DNA of 64,000 bases from Prolixibacteraceae bacterium (GTDB lineage: Bacteria > Bacteroidota > Bacteroidia > Bacteroidales > Prolixibacteraceae): positions 1 to 64,000 of the forward strand of contig JAUWAB010000015.1 in NCBI GenBank assembly GCA_030602265.1, read 5' to 3'. This document shows positions 7,608 to 16,686 of the stretch, piece after piece. The position numbers and the translations under genes are program-made. Numbering within the stretch: the stretch's first letter is position 1; each line of letters begins with the position of its first letter. The notes under the pieces are model-generated. The model saw only the letters and a list, made by a program, of their open reading frames with translations, did not search any database and was not told the origin of the DNA.

Positions 7608-8975
7608 ATGACTTTTGATGATTTCCGTTTAACTCCCGAATTACTGGATGCCCTGTTTTACATGGGGTTTCGTGACGCCACACCCATACAGGAACAAGCC
7701 ATTCCCTCCATTTTATCGGGGAAGGACCTGATAGCCTGCGCCCAGACCGGCACCGGTAAAACAGCCGCATTTCTTTTGCCGGTCCTGAATTTTATTGCCG
7801 AAAAGCATACCAATTATACCCACACCCTGATCCTGGTACCTACCCGCGAACTGGCCATCCAGATCGACCAGCAGATCCAGGGATTCGCCTATACACTGAA
7901 TGTCACTTCAATTGCCATCTATGGCGGAGGTGATGGCAGTGACTGGGGACAACAAAAGGCAGCCCTGACAAAGGGTGCCGACATCATCGTGGCCACTCCC
8001 GGCAAGCTGATATCACACCTGAACCAGGGTTACGTAAAGTTCGACCAGATCGAGAACCTGATCTTAGATGAGGCCGACCGTATGCTGGATATCGGATTTT
8101 ACGACGATATCATGAAAATCGTCTCCTTTCTGCCCAAAAAACGCCAGACCCTGATGTTCAGTGCCACCATGCCGCCCAAGATCAGGTCGCTGTCGAAACA
8201 AATCCTCAGCAACCCGGTGGAAATCGCCCTGGAAATGTCGAAACCGGCTGAAGGGGTAATACAGGCAGCCTACCTGGTGCACGAAAACCAGAAGACGCCC
8301 CTGGTAAACAGCCTGATAGCCGAAAAACCGGAATACACCAGCATACTCATTTTCAGTTCCACCAAAAGGAAAGTAAATGATATCGTAAGGGGATTACGGT
8401 CCAAAAAATACAAAGTCGAGGGCATTTCATCCGATCTCGAACAGAAAGAGCGGGAGGAGATCCTGCTTCGTTTCCGCTCCCGGGAAACCCGGGTACTGGT
8501 GGCTACGGATGTTCTCAGCCGCGGAATCGACATCAAGGACATCAACCTGGTGGTCAATTATGACGTCCCGGGCGATGCCGAGGATTATGTCCACCGGATC
8601 GGCAGGACGGCCAGGGCAGAGACTACCGGAGTTGCCGTAACCCTGGTGAATGAATTGGATATGCCCAAAATGCACCGGATCGAAAGACTGATCGAAAATG
8701 AAGTTTACAAGGCACCCCTGCCCGAATTTTTAGGTTCAGGACCAGATTGGAAAATCCGCTCGACCACACCCCGGGACCACTTCCGGAAAAAGGGCGGTTT
8801 CAGGCAAAAAAACAAAGACGGGAACAAACCTGCAACAGAAGGATCTTCAGAAAAAACCAGGCAAGCCGGCCTCACAGGGGATGGAGCCCAAAAGCCAAAC
8901 CGGAACAAATACAAAAACCGGAACCGAAACCGAAAGAATGAGAATTCCGGACAGACGCCGGAACCATCCAAATAA
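7608..8975 (+). CDS. DEAD-box ATP-dependent RNA helicase, RhlE-like
   Basis: A 455-residue RNA helicase. All core motifs are present: the Q motif (F...GFRDATPIQEQAIP), motif I AQTGTGKT, Ia PTRELA, Ib TPGK, motif II DEAD, motif III SAT, then ATDVLSRGID (V) and HRIGRTAR (VI). A basic, low-complexity C-terminal tail of about 80 residues, rich in Lys/Arg/Asn (NRNKYKNRNRNRK), likely gives non-specific RNA binding. The usual roles of the family are ribosome assembly and mRNA turnover, often in the cold. I chose the ATG at 7608 because the conserved fold starts there; an in-frame ATG at 7560 adds 16 residues with no homology. It ends in a terminator shared with the convergent peroxiredoxin gene. Confidence 0.93.
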   Translation: MTFDDFRLTPELLDALFYMGFRDATPIQEQAIPSILSGKDLIACAQTGTGKTAAFLLPVLNFIAEKHTNYTHTLILVPTRELAIQIDQQIQGFAYTLNVTSIAIYGGGDGSDWGQQKAALTKGADIIVATPGKLISHLNQGYVKFDQIENLILDEADRMLDIGFYDDIMKIVSFLPKKRQTLMFSATMPPKIRSLSKQILSNPVEIALEMSKPAEGVIQAAYLVHENQKTPLVNSLIAEKPEYTSILIFSSTKRKVNDIVRGLRSKKYKVEGISSDLEQKEREEILLRFRSRETRVLVATDVLSRGIDIKDINLVVNYDVPGDAEDYVHRIGRTARAETTGVAVTLVNELDMPKMHRIERLIENEVYKAPLPEFLGSGPDWKIRSTTPRDHFRKKGGFRQKNKDGNKPATEGSSEKTRQAGLTGDGAQKPNRNKYKNRNRNRKNENSGQTPEPSK

Positions 8976-8978
8976 AAA

Positions 8979-9004
8979 CGGGCGATGGTTAAACCAATCG
9001 CCCG
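8979..9004. terminator. Hairpin between convergent helicase and peroxiredoxin genes
   Basis: CGGGCGA (8979-8985) pairs with TCGCCCG (8998-9004), and the inner TGGTT pairs with AACCA. A-rich sequence (AATAAAAA) precedes it, giving a T-rich tract for the minus strand. It probably acts in both directions. Confidence 0.7.
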
Positions 9005-9030
9005 CCTTTACTCTTATCTCCCGCAATTAA

Positions 9031-9591
9031 TTATTTCTTAGATAGCACTTCCAATACCGCTTTAGAGTCATTGGCAGCATCCACCTGCTGGTTCATGTAG
9101 GATATTTTGCCATCTTTACCGATGATATAGGTCCAGCGCTGCGTGGTTACCCCGCGGTTAAGTACATATTCCATATTATCGACCACCCTTGTCAGGCTGC
9201 CCCCGTTCCCGGTGGGCACACCATATTTTGCCGCAATGGCACCATCAAAATCAGAAAGCAAAGGATAGTTCAGGTCATGCGCTTTTTTAAACACTTTCAG
9301 TGCGGCCACATCATCTCCGCTGATACCAACGACGACGGCATCCATCGCTTCCAGATCACCGAGCTGGTCGCGGTAACTGCACGCCTGTGCGGTACAGCCT
9401 CCGGTCATGGCCGCCGGATAGAAGAAAATCACGACATTTTTCTTGCCAACATAATCACTCAGGTTCCAGATTCCGTCAGCATCGGTCGGTGCAGTAAACA
9501 GCGGAGCCTTGTCACCGGTTTTCACCGGATTCTGTCCGGAGCTTACTGCTGCAAATAAAGCTATGACTAACAACAAGATTATTCTTTTCAT
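9031..9591 (-). CDS. Secreted peroxiredoxin (AhpC/TSA family, BCP/PrxQ-like)
   Basis: A thioredoxin-fold peroxidase of 186 residues with an N-terminal signal peptide (MKRIILLLVIALFAAVSSGQ), so it acts in the periplasm or at the outer membrane. The active site reads FYPAAMTGGCTAQAC: the peroxidatic C66 and the resolving C71 five residues later match the BCP/PrxQ pattern, although the usual P-x-x-x-T-P of the loop is PAAMTG. It would reduce hydroperoxides at the expense of a thiol donor. I prefer the ATG at 9591, where the signal peptide starts; an upstream in-frame ATG (9615) adds 8 residues. Monocistronic, convergent with the helicase gene. Confidence 0.88.
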   Translation of the reverse strand: MKRIILLLVIALFAAVSSGQNPVKTGDKAPLFTAPTDADGIWNLSDYVGKKNVVIFFYPAAMTGGCTAQACSYRDQLGDLEAMDAVVVGISGDDVAALKVFKKAHDLNYPLLSDFDGAIAAKYGVPTGNGGSLTRVVDNMEYVLNRGVTTQRWTYIIGKDGKISYMNQQVDAANDSKAVLEVLSKK

Positions 9592-9816
9592 ACTGGTAAT
9601 ATTATATTTATCCATTTAACGGATTAAAAGTAATTTTGTTGAGATTACAGGAGAAATTCATAACATATTTTATCCCAGGAACCTTAATTACGTTTCCCCG
9701 AAGTTCAATTTAAAAAAATGCAGACAATTCAATCACCATATTTAATATATTCATATCTTTAATTAGAGAAAAGAAAAGGGAATTTTAACAGGATCTGACA
9801 ACCAATTATGGATTTT

Positions 9817-10704
9817 ATGAAACGCTTAATTATTTCATTTACAGTGCTTCTGATGATCATTGGAGGCTTGTCGGCACAGGAGACAACGGCTGTTGACTCA
9901 TTACACCTGGTAAAGATAGAAACCAAGGACGGGAATACGTTTGTCGGAGAGGTAACCGAAGAAACTGACGGATTTATTGTATTGTCGACCGAAAAAATGG
10001 GTCGTATTACCATTCAGAAACAAGATATCAGAACCAGAACTGAACTGCACGGAATCAGGAAGGAAAAAGGAGAATTCTGGATGCCCAATCCACAATCGAC
10101 ACGGTATTTCTGGGCACCGAATGGCTACGGGCTTCAAAAGGGGGAAGCCTATTTTCAGAACATTTGGGTGTTTTACAACCAGATTTCGTGGGGTTTAACC
10201 GATCATTTTTCAATGAGTACAGGTATGATTCCCCTTTTTCTGTTAGGAGGTACCGCAACACCGATCTGGGTAGTACCCAAATTTTCTTTCCCGGTAAAGG
10301 AAAATAGTCTGAACATCGGAACAGGGGCATTTCTGGGCACCATCCTGGGTGAAGACACCGGTGTTTTCGGTCTTTTATTCGGAACAGCTACCATAGGGAG
10401 CCCCGACAAAAACTTCAGTCTTGGGCTTGCACAGGGCTTTTCGACTGAAGGATGGATGGATGTACCTATTTTTAATTTCAGTGGGATGGTCAGAACAGGA
10501 CCAAGGGGCTACTTTATCACCGAAAACTACCTGATTTCCGCTGAGGGAGAAACCGGAGTGATGATATCGGCGGGTGGGCGCAGCATCATACGAAGCATTG
10601 GGCTCGACTACAGCCTCTGGATCCCGGTATTCCCCGAAATGGATACTTTTATCGCTTTACCCTTCCTGGGAGTTACGGTGCCGTTGGGCAAACGTAACCG
10701 CTGA
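9817..10704 (+). CDS. Predicted secreted/outer-membrane protein, function unknown
   Basis: About 295 residues with a signal peptide (MKRLIISFTVLLMIIGGLSAQ). A short N-terminal domain of about 50 residues (VKIETKDGNTFVGEVTEETDGFIVLSTEKMGRITI) resembles a small SH3/LSM-like beta barrel seen at the start of many Bacteroidetes envelope proteins. The rest is rich in Gly and aromatic residues in alternating patterns that fit amphipathic beta strands of an outer-membrane barrel (for example FSMSTGMIPLFLL and NIGTGAFLGTI). I recognise no named family. An in-frame ATG at 9808 would add three residues. It stands alone between the peroxiredoxin and mnmA. Confidence 0.65.
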   Translation: MKRLIISFTVLLMIIGGLSAQETTAVDSLHLVKIETKDGNTFVGEVTEETDGFIVLSTEKMGRITIQKQDIRTRTELHGIRKEKGEFWMPNPQSTRYFWAPNGYGLQKGEAYFQNIWVFYNQISWGLTDHFSMSTGMIPLFLLGGTATPIWVVPKFSFPVKENSLNIGTGAFLGTILGEDTGVFGLLFGTATIGSPDKNFSLGLAQGFSTEGWMDVPIFNFSGMVRTGPRGYFITENYLISAEGETGVMISAGGRSIIRSIGLDYSLWIPVFPEMDTFIALPFLGVTVPLGKRNR

Positions 10705-10774
10705 TCCAGGGTGAGAAAAGGTAAAAGGTAAACAGTAAACGGCAAAAGATGTGGACGAAGGAGCTTACCTGTCG

Positions 10775-10852
10775 GATATGATCCGTAGGATCGACATATC
10801 GGTAGCCAGGCAGTATAAGATTATCCCCCTTAAAGCCCAATCCCGTAGGGAT
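10775..10852. repeat. Two CCGTAGG/CCCGTAGGG palindromes, remnant of an interspersed repeat
   Basis: ATCC-GTA-GGAT (10781-10791) is flanked by GATATG (10775-10780) and CATATC (10795-10800), giving a nested hairpin. A second, ATCCC-GTA-GGGAT, lies at 10840-10852. The surrounding text (ATATCGGTAGCCAGGCAG, AAAGCCCAATCCCGTAGGGATG) has the look of the TCCCGTAGGGA-type repeats I recall from Bacteroidetes intergenic DNA. Confidence 0.55.
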
Positions 10853-10925
10853 GGTATAATTATGACAGTTGTGCGTTGATGGGGGCCGGAGGTGAGAGAT
10901 TGATGATTGATCTCCAAAAAAGTAC

Positions 10926-10933
10926 TACTTTTG
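10926..10933 (+). promoter_or_regulatory. Candidate -7 element for mnmA
   Basis: TACTTTTG, an exact TAnnTTTG match. TTG triplets lie 16 and 23 nt upstream, neither at the ideal 19. Confidence 0.35.
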
Positions 10934-11022
10934 CCCCGTCTGGCAGGCAATCCTGAATATATTTCCGGAACCTCCCACAAATAATAAATAATCAATAGAA
11001 AATAATAAATAATAAATCCCAA

Positions 11023-12201
11023 ATGGCCCGGGTAGTAGTAGGACTTTCAGGAGGCGTAGACTCCTCAGTGGCAGCGTACCTGCTGAAGGAGCAGGGGCAC
11101 GAGGTGATTGGCCTGTTCATGGTCAACTGGCACGAGCGTGTGGGTGCCCTTACGAGTGCCTGCACCTGGGAGGATGACGCCCTGATTGCCCGGATGGTAT
11201 CCAAAAAATTAGACATCCCGTTCCACATAGTCGATTTAAGTGAACACTACAAGAAGCGGGTGGTCGATTACATGTTTGCCGAATACCAGGCCGGCCGCAC
11301 CCCCAATCCGGATGTACTCTGCAACCGGGAAATCAAGTTCGACATATTTATGGATGAGGCCCTGAAATTCGGTGCCGATTTCGTGGCCACCGGGCATTAC
11401 TGCCGCAAGGGCGAAACCTTATCCGGGGGTACGACGGTATATCAGCTGTTAGCCGGGGTTGATCCCAACAAGGACCAGAGTTATTTCCTCTGCCAGCTGA
11501 GCCAGCATCAGCTCTCCAAAGCGCTGTTCCCCATCGGGCATCTGCTGAAGCCCGAGGTCAGGGAGATTGCCCGCCGCGAGGCATTGCCCACAGCCGAACG
11601 CAAGGACTCGCAGGGTATCTGTTTTGTGGGCAAGGTCGATCTGCCCACCTTCCTGCAGCAGCAGCTGGAAGCCAAGACCGGCAATGTCATTGAAATCCCG
11701 GCCTCCTATATGGAGAAAAAAAAGCAGCTCGAAGTCACGGAGGAGAACTTCCGGAAGCTCTGCTTCCCCTACCCTTACAAACCTTGGCTGGGGAAAGTGA
11801 TCGGAGAACACCGCGGAGCCCACTTCTACACCATCGGACAGCGTAAAGGGCTAAACATTGGCGGATACGTTGAACCCCTGTTTGTTTTGGGCACCGATGT
11901 TCAGCGGAACATCGTGTATGTTGGCGAAGGCCAGAATCACCCCGGACTTTTCAGGCGGGGACTGTTTGTAGCTTCTACTGACATGCACTGGATCCGGGAG
12001 GACCTCCGGATGCAACCGGGAGAAAGCCGGCGCTACGAAGTCCGTATCCGTTACCGCCAACCCTTAGAGAAAGCCACCATCCATATGAAAGACGACGGCG
12101 CCTGGTTTATCTTCGACGACGAGCAGCGGGGCATCACCTCCGGCCAGTTTGCCGCCTGGTATGATGGCGAGGAATTGATCGGATCGGGCGTAATAGGGTG
12201 A
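11023..12201 (+). CDS. mnmA: tRNA-specific 2-thiouridylase MnmA
   Basis: MnmA adenylates and thiolates U34 of tRNAs for Lys, Glu and Gln. The 392-residue protein has the PP-loop SGGVDSS (9-15), NPDVLCNREIKF with catalytic C100, the ATGHYC segment, DQSYFL at about 151, and the second catalytic cysteine C200 in DSQGICFVGK. The C-terminal beta-barrel part with GQRKGLNIGG and the PLFVLGTD block is also present. Length is close to the family norm (about 360-390). It converges on the V-type ATPase operon, whose terminator hairpin begins 5 bp after its stop. Confidence 0.96.
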   Translation: MARVVVGLSGGVDSSVAAYLLKEQGHEVIGLFMVNWHERVGALTSACTWEDDALIARMVSKKLDIPFHIVDLSEHYKKRVVDYMFAEYQAGRTPNPDVLCNREIKFDIFMDEALKFGADFVATGHYCRKGETLSGGTTVYQLLAGVDPNKDQSYFLCQLSQHQLSKALFPIGHLLKPEVREIARREALPTAERKDSQGICFVGKVDLPTFLQQQLEAKTGNVIEIPASYMEKKKQLEVTEENFRKLCFPYPYKPWLGKVIGEHRGAHFYTIGQRKGLNIGGYVEPLFVLGTDVQRNIVYVGEGQNHPGLFRRGLFVASTDMHWIREDLRMQPGESRRYEVRIRYRQPLEKATIHMKDDGAWFIFDDEQRGITSGQFAAWYDGEELIGSGVIG

Positions 12202-12205
12202 TGCT

Positions 12206-12239
12206 AAAAAAAAGCCGCCCCGGAAACCTCCGGGACGGC
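12206..12239 (-). terminator. Terminator of the V-type ATPase operon
   Basis: GCCGCCCCGGA (12214-12224) pairs with TCCGGGACGGC (12229-12239), 10 of 11 pairs, with a 4-nt loop. The eight A residues at 12206-12213 become a T8 tract on the minus-strand transcript. Confidence 0.85.
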
Positions 12240-12292
12240 AAAGCATAACTTATTGAATATCTAAGACATTCAGTTAATCACCTATTAATCGA

Positions 12293-12760
<468 letters not shown>

Positions 12761-12783
12761 TTAAACGTTATTACTAATACTCT

Positions 12784-14616
12784 TTATTCCGAAACTTTTG
12801 AAGCCGGCTCGGCAAATGGATGATAAGCCCTGCCCCCGCCGGTAAATCCGGCATTCTTATAAAATTCGACAAAAGTCAGACGTATGGGGTGTACAAAAGC
12901 TCCCAATCCCGACATGAATATGGTGATTCCGTGTCCGAAAAGCAATATAAGGATCATGACCAACGGCCCTAATATGATGTTGTCGGGCTTCATGTTCATG
13001 GCCATGCTGTTGAATACCTGTCCCAGAATCGCACTCGATACCCCCAGGGCAAAGAGACGGATATAGGAGAGAATATCACCTAAAAGCCCGGTTGCCATTC
13101 CGTATACGTCCCACAATCCGGCCCCGAAGTTAATGAGTATGTTCCTTTTGGGATGGTTCATCAGCAATATGAGAATACCTGCAACCGCAAGCACCCCATA
13201 CTGAAGAAATCCTGCAACGGATTCGGTTACCAGTCCGGCAGATTTCAGTCCGAAAACCGAACCCAGTCCGATGATCAGCACCAGCCAGCCGATGGTCGAA
13301 AGCGAATACCAGAATCCCCTGGAAATAGATATATTAACCACTTTAAGGACCATCCCGAACAGAATCTGTATCACACCCAGAATGATAGCCAGGTTGAACA
13401 ACTGGTCAGTATTGATCATAAACTTTTTGATGCTCTGGAGCCATGGCACCTCCGCATTAATGAGGTCAATGCCGAAGAAAGTACCCGTCAGGATCCCGAA
13501 AATCACAGTGGATAATCCCAACCACTGCGCTAAACTCAGGATAGGAGCCATGTCCGGCCTTTTCCGCTTAAACAGGGTCGCCATCAGTACGATAAACAAA
13601 CCGTAACCGGCGTCTCCCAACGAAAATCCAAAGAACATCATGTAAAAGGGTGCAAAAAAAGGCACCAAATCAAGTTCGCGATGGTTCGGAAGGTCATACA
13701 GCCTGCCGATTACTTCATACAGCTTTGCAAAACGGTTGTTTTTCAGCAGGATAGGAACTCTATCCTCCTCCTGTGGCCGTTCAGCGGTGTATAGAATCTG
13801 GTGATTATCGAGATATGCATTCAGTTCATCCTTCCGGGTATCCGGGACCCAGCCTTCGAGCATACGTACCTTGCCCTCCACCTCTTCGGTAGTCTGCAGC
13901 AACGCATTCTTCTCGGCCAGCTCCTGCTGAACACCATCAAAATATTGCTCAAGCAGCGGTTTGCTGTGCCAGGCGATCTGGTGCAGCTCGTGGTTCAGCG
14001 ATTCAGAGGCTTTATGGATCCTGCTGATTTCTTCCCGGATTTCACCCAGGGACCTTTTAGGCAGAATCAGCTCGTCGGCACCCGAAATCTCAGAAAACCC
14101 GTTAATTCCGGTTTCTGTCTTCTCAAGCTTCACAAAATACCGGTAACCGTCGAGGTCAGTGATTATTCGGATATAGAAACGGCTCTCCCATTCCGGGTCA
14201 TACTTCTTTATATGACAATTCATAAACCGGATATGGATACCCTTTTCCTCCAGGTTCCTTACCTGTTCCCAGTCGAAGTCCCCCCATGGGATCAGTTGCT
14301 TCTGCTCCTTCTCCAGATGGACTACCTGATGGTGGTTGTGTTCAATCTCCTTCTCAATTTCCCGGATTCGTTCATAAACCTCAACACCCGTTTTAAGGTC
14401 CGGTTTGGTTTGGGTTTCCTCCGGGGCCAGCCACTCTAATTTCTTTATCGCACGGTCGACCTCCGTAAGATGTCTGAACAATTCCTGCATCTCAGGGGTT
14501 GGTTCCTTGGTTTTTTCATGGATATGCACCACTCCGATCTTCCTGATCTCCTTCAGGAAATTCTTATAACCGGCATGGTACACCAGGAACGAGTATTTCT
14601 GCATGGGAACGATCAT
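12784..14616 (-). CDS. ntpI: V-type ATPase/synthase subunit I (a-subunit, stator/ion channel)
   Basis: 610 residues. The N-terminal half (about 1-310) is cytoplasmic, with long coiled-coil stretches (EKEIEHNHHQVVHLEKEQKQ) that bind the peripheral stalks. The C-terminal half carries about seven to eight TM helices. The channel arginine lies in the hallmark YIRLFALG (R about 520), followed later by HPIRLTFVEFYKN with a second conserved Arg (about 579). The start codon overlaps the stop of subunit D in an ATGA (14613-14616), implying translational coupling. Confidence 0.95.
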   Translation of the reverse strand: MIVPMQKYSFLVYHAGYKNFLKEIRKIGVVHIHEKTKEPTPEMQELFRHLTEVDRAIKKLEWLAPEETQTKPDLKTGVEVYERIREIEKEIEHNHHQVVHLEKEQKQLIPWGDFDWEQVRNLEEKGIHIRFMNCHIKKYDPEWESRFYIRIITDLDGYRYFVKLEKTETGINGFSEISGADELILPKRSLGEIREEISRIHKASESLNHELHQIAWHSKPLLEQYFDGVQQELAEKNALLQTTEEVEGKVRMLEGWVPDTRKDELNAYLDNHQILYTAERPQEEDRVPILLKNNRFAKLYEVIGRLYDLPNHRELDLVPFFAPFYMMFFGFSLGDAGYGLFIVLMATLFKRKRPDMAPILSLAQWLGLSTVIFGILTGTFFGIDLINAEVPWLQSIKKFMINTDQLFNLAIILGVIQILFGMVLKVVNISISRGFWYSLSTIGWLVLIIGLGSVFGLKSAGLVTESVAGFLQYGVLAVAGILILLMNHPKRNILINFGAGLWDVYGMATGLLGDILSYIRLFALGVSSAILGQVFNSMAMNMKPDNIILGPLVMILILLFGHGITIFMSGLGAFVHPIRLTFVEFYKNAGFTGGGRAYHPFAEPASKVSE

Positions 14617-15221
14617 AACTCTACCTCCTGTTTTTGTTGTTGCTGCCTGTCTTTTACAATTTTCTGGGCCGACTTGGACAGGTTGTCCTCGTCTTCCAGG
14701 AATCGCTTGATCTTACGGATGGCATCCTGAAATCCCGGGATCTGTACCTTTTCATAAAGGTTCACCTTCTGGGTGGTCTTTTTGCGGGCAAAATCCAGCA
14801 ATTCCATTTTTCTAAGGAATACTTCCCGTTCTATGGCAATTTCGGCGATCTTCTTGATGATGGATATTCCGTCGGCATACCAGACCGGCTGGTTGAACAG
14901 ATTATCCGTCTTGATTTCGAAATGGATCTTCTCCAGTACGGGTGTAAACACCCCGGCCAGTTTCCTTGCGGAAAGGTCCACATCGCTGATACGGACCAGG
15001 CTGGGGTCAAACTCGCCCCATAACCGGGCCATCTTCTCATAAGACCGGATCTTCTCCTCAAAATCCTTCTCCAATTCAGCGGCCTTGTCCTTGGCTTTCT
15101 TAACCTCCATCCGGAGCGCCGATTCCTTGTTCTTCAGCGTAGGTAAAGCCCTCTCCCGCACTTTCAGCTGCTTGTCGAGTGCCTGTAACGCCGTCTTGTT
15201 ATATTGAAATTTTATAGCCAC
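14613..15221 (-). CDS. ntpD: V-type ATPase/synthase subunit D (central stalk)
   Basis: 202 residues, almost all predicted helix with long heptad stretches at both ends (KFQYNKTALQALDKQLKVRE... and ...QDAIRKIKRFLEDEDNLSK), as expected for the rotating central shaft. The length matches the family (about 200-215). It lies 109 bp downstream of subunit B, the largest gap in the operon. Subunit F, which normally binds D, is not encoded next to it or anywhere in the operon. Confidence 0.92.
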   Translation of the reverse strand: MAIKFQYNKTALQALDKQLKVRERALPTLKNKESALRMEVKKAKDKAAELEKDFEEKIRSYEKMARLWGEFDPSLVRISDVDLSARKLAGVFTPVLEKIHFEIKTDNLFNQPVWYADGISIIKKIAEIAIEREVFLRKMELLDFARKKTTQKVNLYEKVQIPGFQDAIRKIKRFLEDEDNLSKSAQKIVKDRQQQQKQEVEL

Positions 15222-15275
15222 TATTTCAACTTTTTACATTAACCTTGTACCTTGATCTCCTCTCCGGGGCACTTT

Positions 15276-15291
15276 TCCGGAATATTCCGGA
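15276..15291. repeat. 16-bp perfect palindrome in the B-D gap of the ATPase operon
   Basis: TCCGGAATATTCCGGA, a perfect palindrome with no loop, in the 109-bp gap between subunit B and D genes. It could be a protein-binding site or an mRNA processing signal, or chance; nothing else supports a function. Confidence 0.35.
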
Positions 15292-15330
15292 CAGGCTTTG
15301 ACCCCCCCGGATTAATTTCCGGTCCAGCCC

Positions 15331-16650
15331 CTAATTCTTCCAGTACTTCTTCACCAGGTTTTCCCGGATGGCCACTTCAGCCTTGTTGAAGTATTTTCCG
15401 AACAGTTCCCAGGAAATATCGAGCATGGTATCGGTATCCACGTTCACGTCAATAGCCAGCAGCCTGTCGGAATATTCCCGGGCAAACTTCAGCGTACGCT
15501 CATCGTAATCGGTCAGGTCAAATCCGTTCTCTAATTTGGTGCGGGCATTGGCCGCATCGGCATAAAGGCGGATGGCCGAGTTCATCACCTGCGGATGGTC
15601 TTCCCTGGTCTGCTTGCCAACTACCAGCTGTTTCAAACGGGAAAGCGACCGGAACGGGTCAACGATTACCTTACCGATTTCCGAGTCACGGCGGAGGAAG
15701 AGCTGCCCTTCGGTAATATACCCGGTGTTGTCGGGAATGGCGTGGGTAATGTCACCGCCCGACAGGGTCGTTACCGCGATAATGGTAATCGATCCGCCTG
15801 ATGGAAACTGCACGGCCTTTTCATAAATACGGGCCAGGTCGGAGTAAAGCGACCCCGGCATACTATCCTTCGAGGGGATCTGGTCCATACGGTTGGAAAC
15901 GATACTGAGCGCATCGGCAAAGAGGGTCATGTCGGTCAGCAGTACCAGCACGCTCTCGTTTTTGTCTACAGCGAAGTATTCAGCTGCCGTCAGTGCCATA
16001 TCAGGCACCAGAAGACGCTCTACCGGCGGGTTCTCGGTGGTATTCACAAAGCTGATGATGCGGTCTAAGGCACCGGCATTATCAAATACGTTTTTAAAAT
16101 AGAGGTAATCGTCGTTAGTAAGTCCCATGCCCCCCAGGATGATCTTGTCGGTCTTGGCGCGCAGGGCCACCATGGCCATCACCTGGTTGTACGGCTGGTC
16201 GGGGTCGGCGAAGAAAGGGATCTTCTGTCCGGATACCAGCGAGTTGTTGAGGTCGATCCCGGCAATACCGGTAGCGATCAGGTTGGAAGGCTGTTTGCGC
16301 CTTACCGGGTTCACCGACGGGCTGCCGATATCCCTTACTTCGCCCTGGATTTCCGGACCGCCATCGATGGGTTCGCCGAAAGCGTTGAAAAACCGGCCGG
16401 CAAGCTCGTCGCTCACCTTAAGCTGCGGGGGCCTTCCGAGGAAACTGACTTCCGCGTTGGTCGGAATGCCTTCTGTACCCTCAAAAATCTGAAGGGTAAT
16501 ATCATTGCCCATGATTTTCACCACCTGGGCCAGACGGCCATGTACCGTCGCGATCTCATCGTAACCGACTCCGTCCGCCTTCAGCGTTACGGTAGCCTTG
16601 GTAATATTGGTAAGTTTGGTATATACTTTCTGAAATGCCTGACTTTCCAT
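15331..16650 (-). CDS. ntpB: V-type ATPase/synthase subunit B (non-catalytic)
   Basis: 439 residues, alternating with subunit A in the A3B3 head. It shows the V/A-type B pattern: an N-terminal beta barrel, GRPPQLKVSDELAGRFFN, then the region NLIATGIAGIDLNNSLVSGQ and KIPFFADPDQPYN in place of a functional Walker A, as is normal for B subunits. The DMTLFADALSIVSNRMDQIP and YSDLARIYEKA blocks follow. It lies 36 bp after subunit A. Length is slightly shorter than the usual 455-465. Confidence 0.95.
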   Translation of the reverse strand: MESQAFQKVYTKLTNITKATVTLKADGVGYDEIATVHGRLAQVVKIMGNDITLQIFEGTEGIPTNAEVSFLGRPPQLKVSDELAGRFFNAFGEPIDGGPEIQGEVRDIGSPSVNPVRRKQPSNLIATGIAGIDLNNSLVSGQKIPFFADPDQPYNQVMAMVALRAKTDKIILGGMGLTNDDYLYFKNVFDNAGALDRIISFVNTTENPPVERLLVPDMALTAAEYFAVDKNESVLVLLTDMTLFADALSIVSNRMDQIPSKDSMPGSLYSDLARIYEKAVQFPSGGSITIIAVTTLSGGDITHAIPDNTGYITEGQLFLRRDSEIGKVIVDPFRSLSRLKQLVVGKQTREDHPQVMNSAIRLYADAANARTKLENGFDLTDYDERTLKFAREYSDRLLAIDVNVDTDTMLDISWELFGKYFNKAEVAIRENLVKKYWKN

Positions 16651-16686
16651 GTTATTCTGATTTGCAAGTTAATAATTGCCCGAATC

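Larger units (their letters stand above)
10705..11022. other. Intergenic region with palindromic CGTAGG-type elements
   Basis: A 318-bp spacer without a gene. It contains two related palindromes (described separately), a purine-rich GGTAAAAGGTAAACAGTAAACGG stretch at its start, and a -7-like element for mnmA. Confidence 0.7.

Noticed and set aside
13801-14439. A 212-codon plus-strand frame opposite the subunit I gene
   Set aside because: Antisense shadow of the coiled-coil part of subunit I; Leu/Phe-rich translation mirrors that composition.
15222-15330. A missing subunit F gene in the gap between B and D of the ATPase operon
   Set aside because: The 109-bp gap is too short for subunit F and holds no matching frame.
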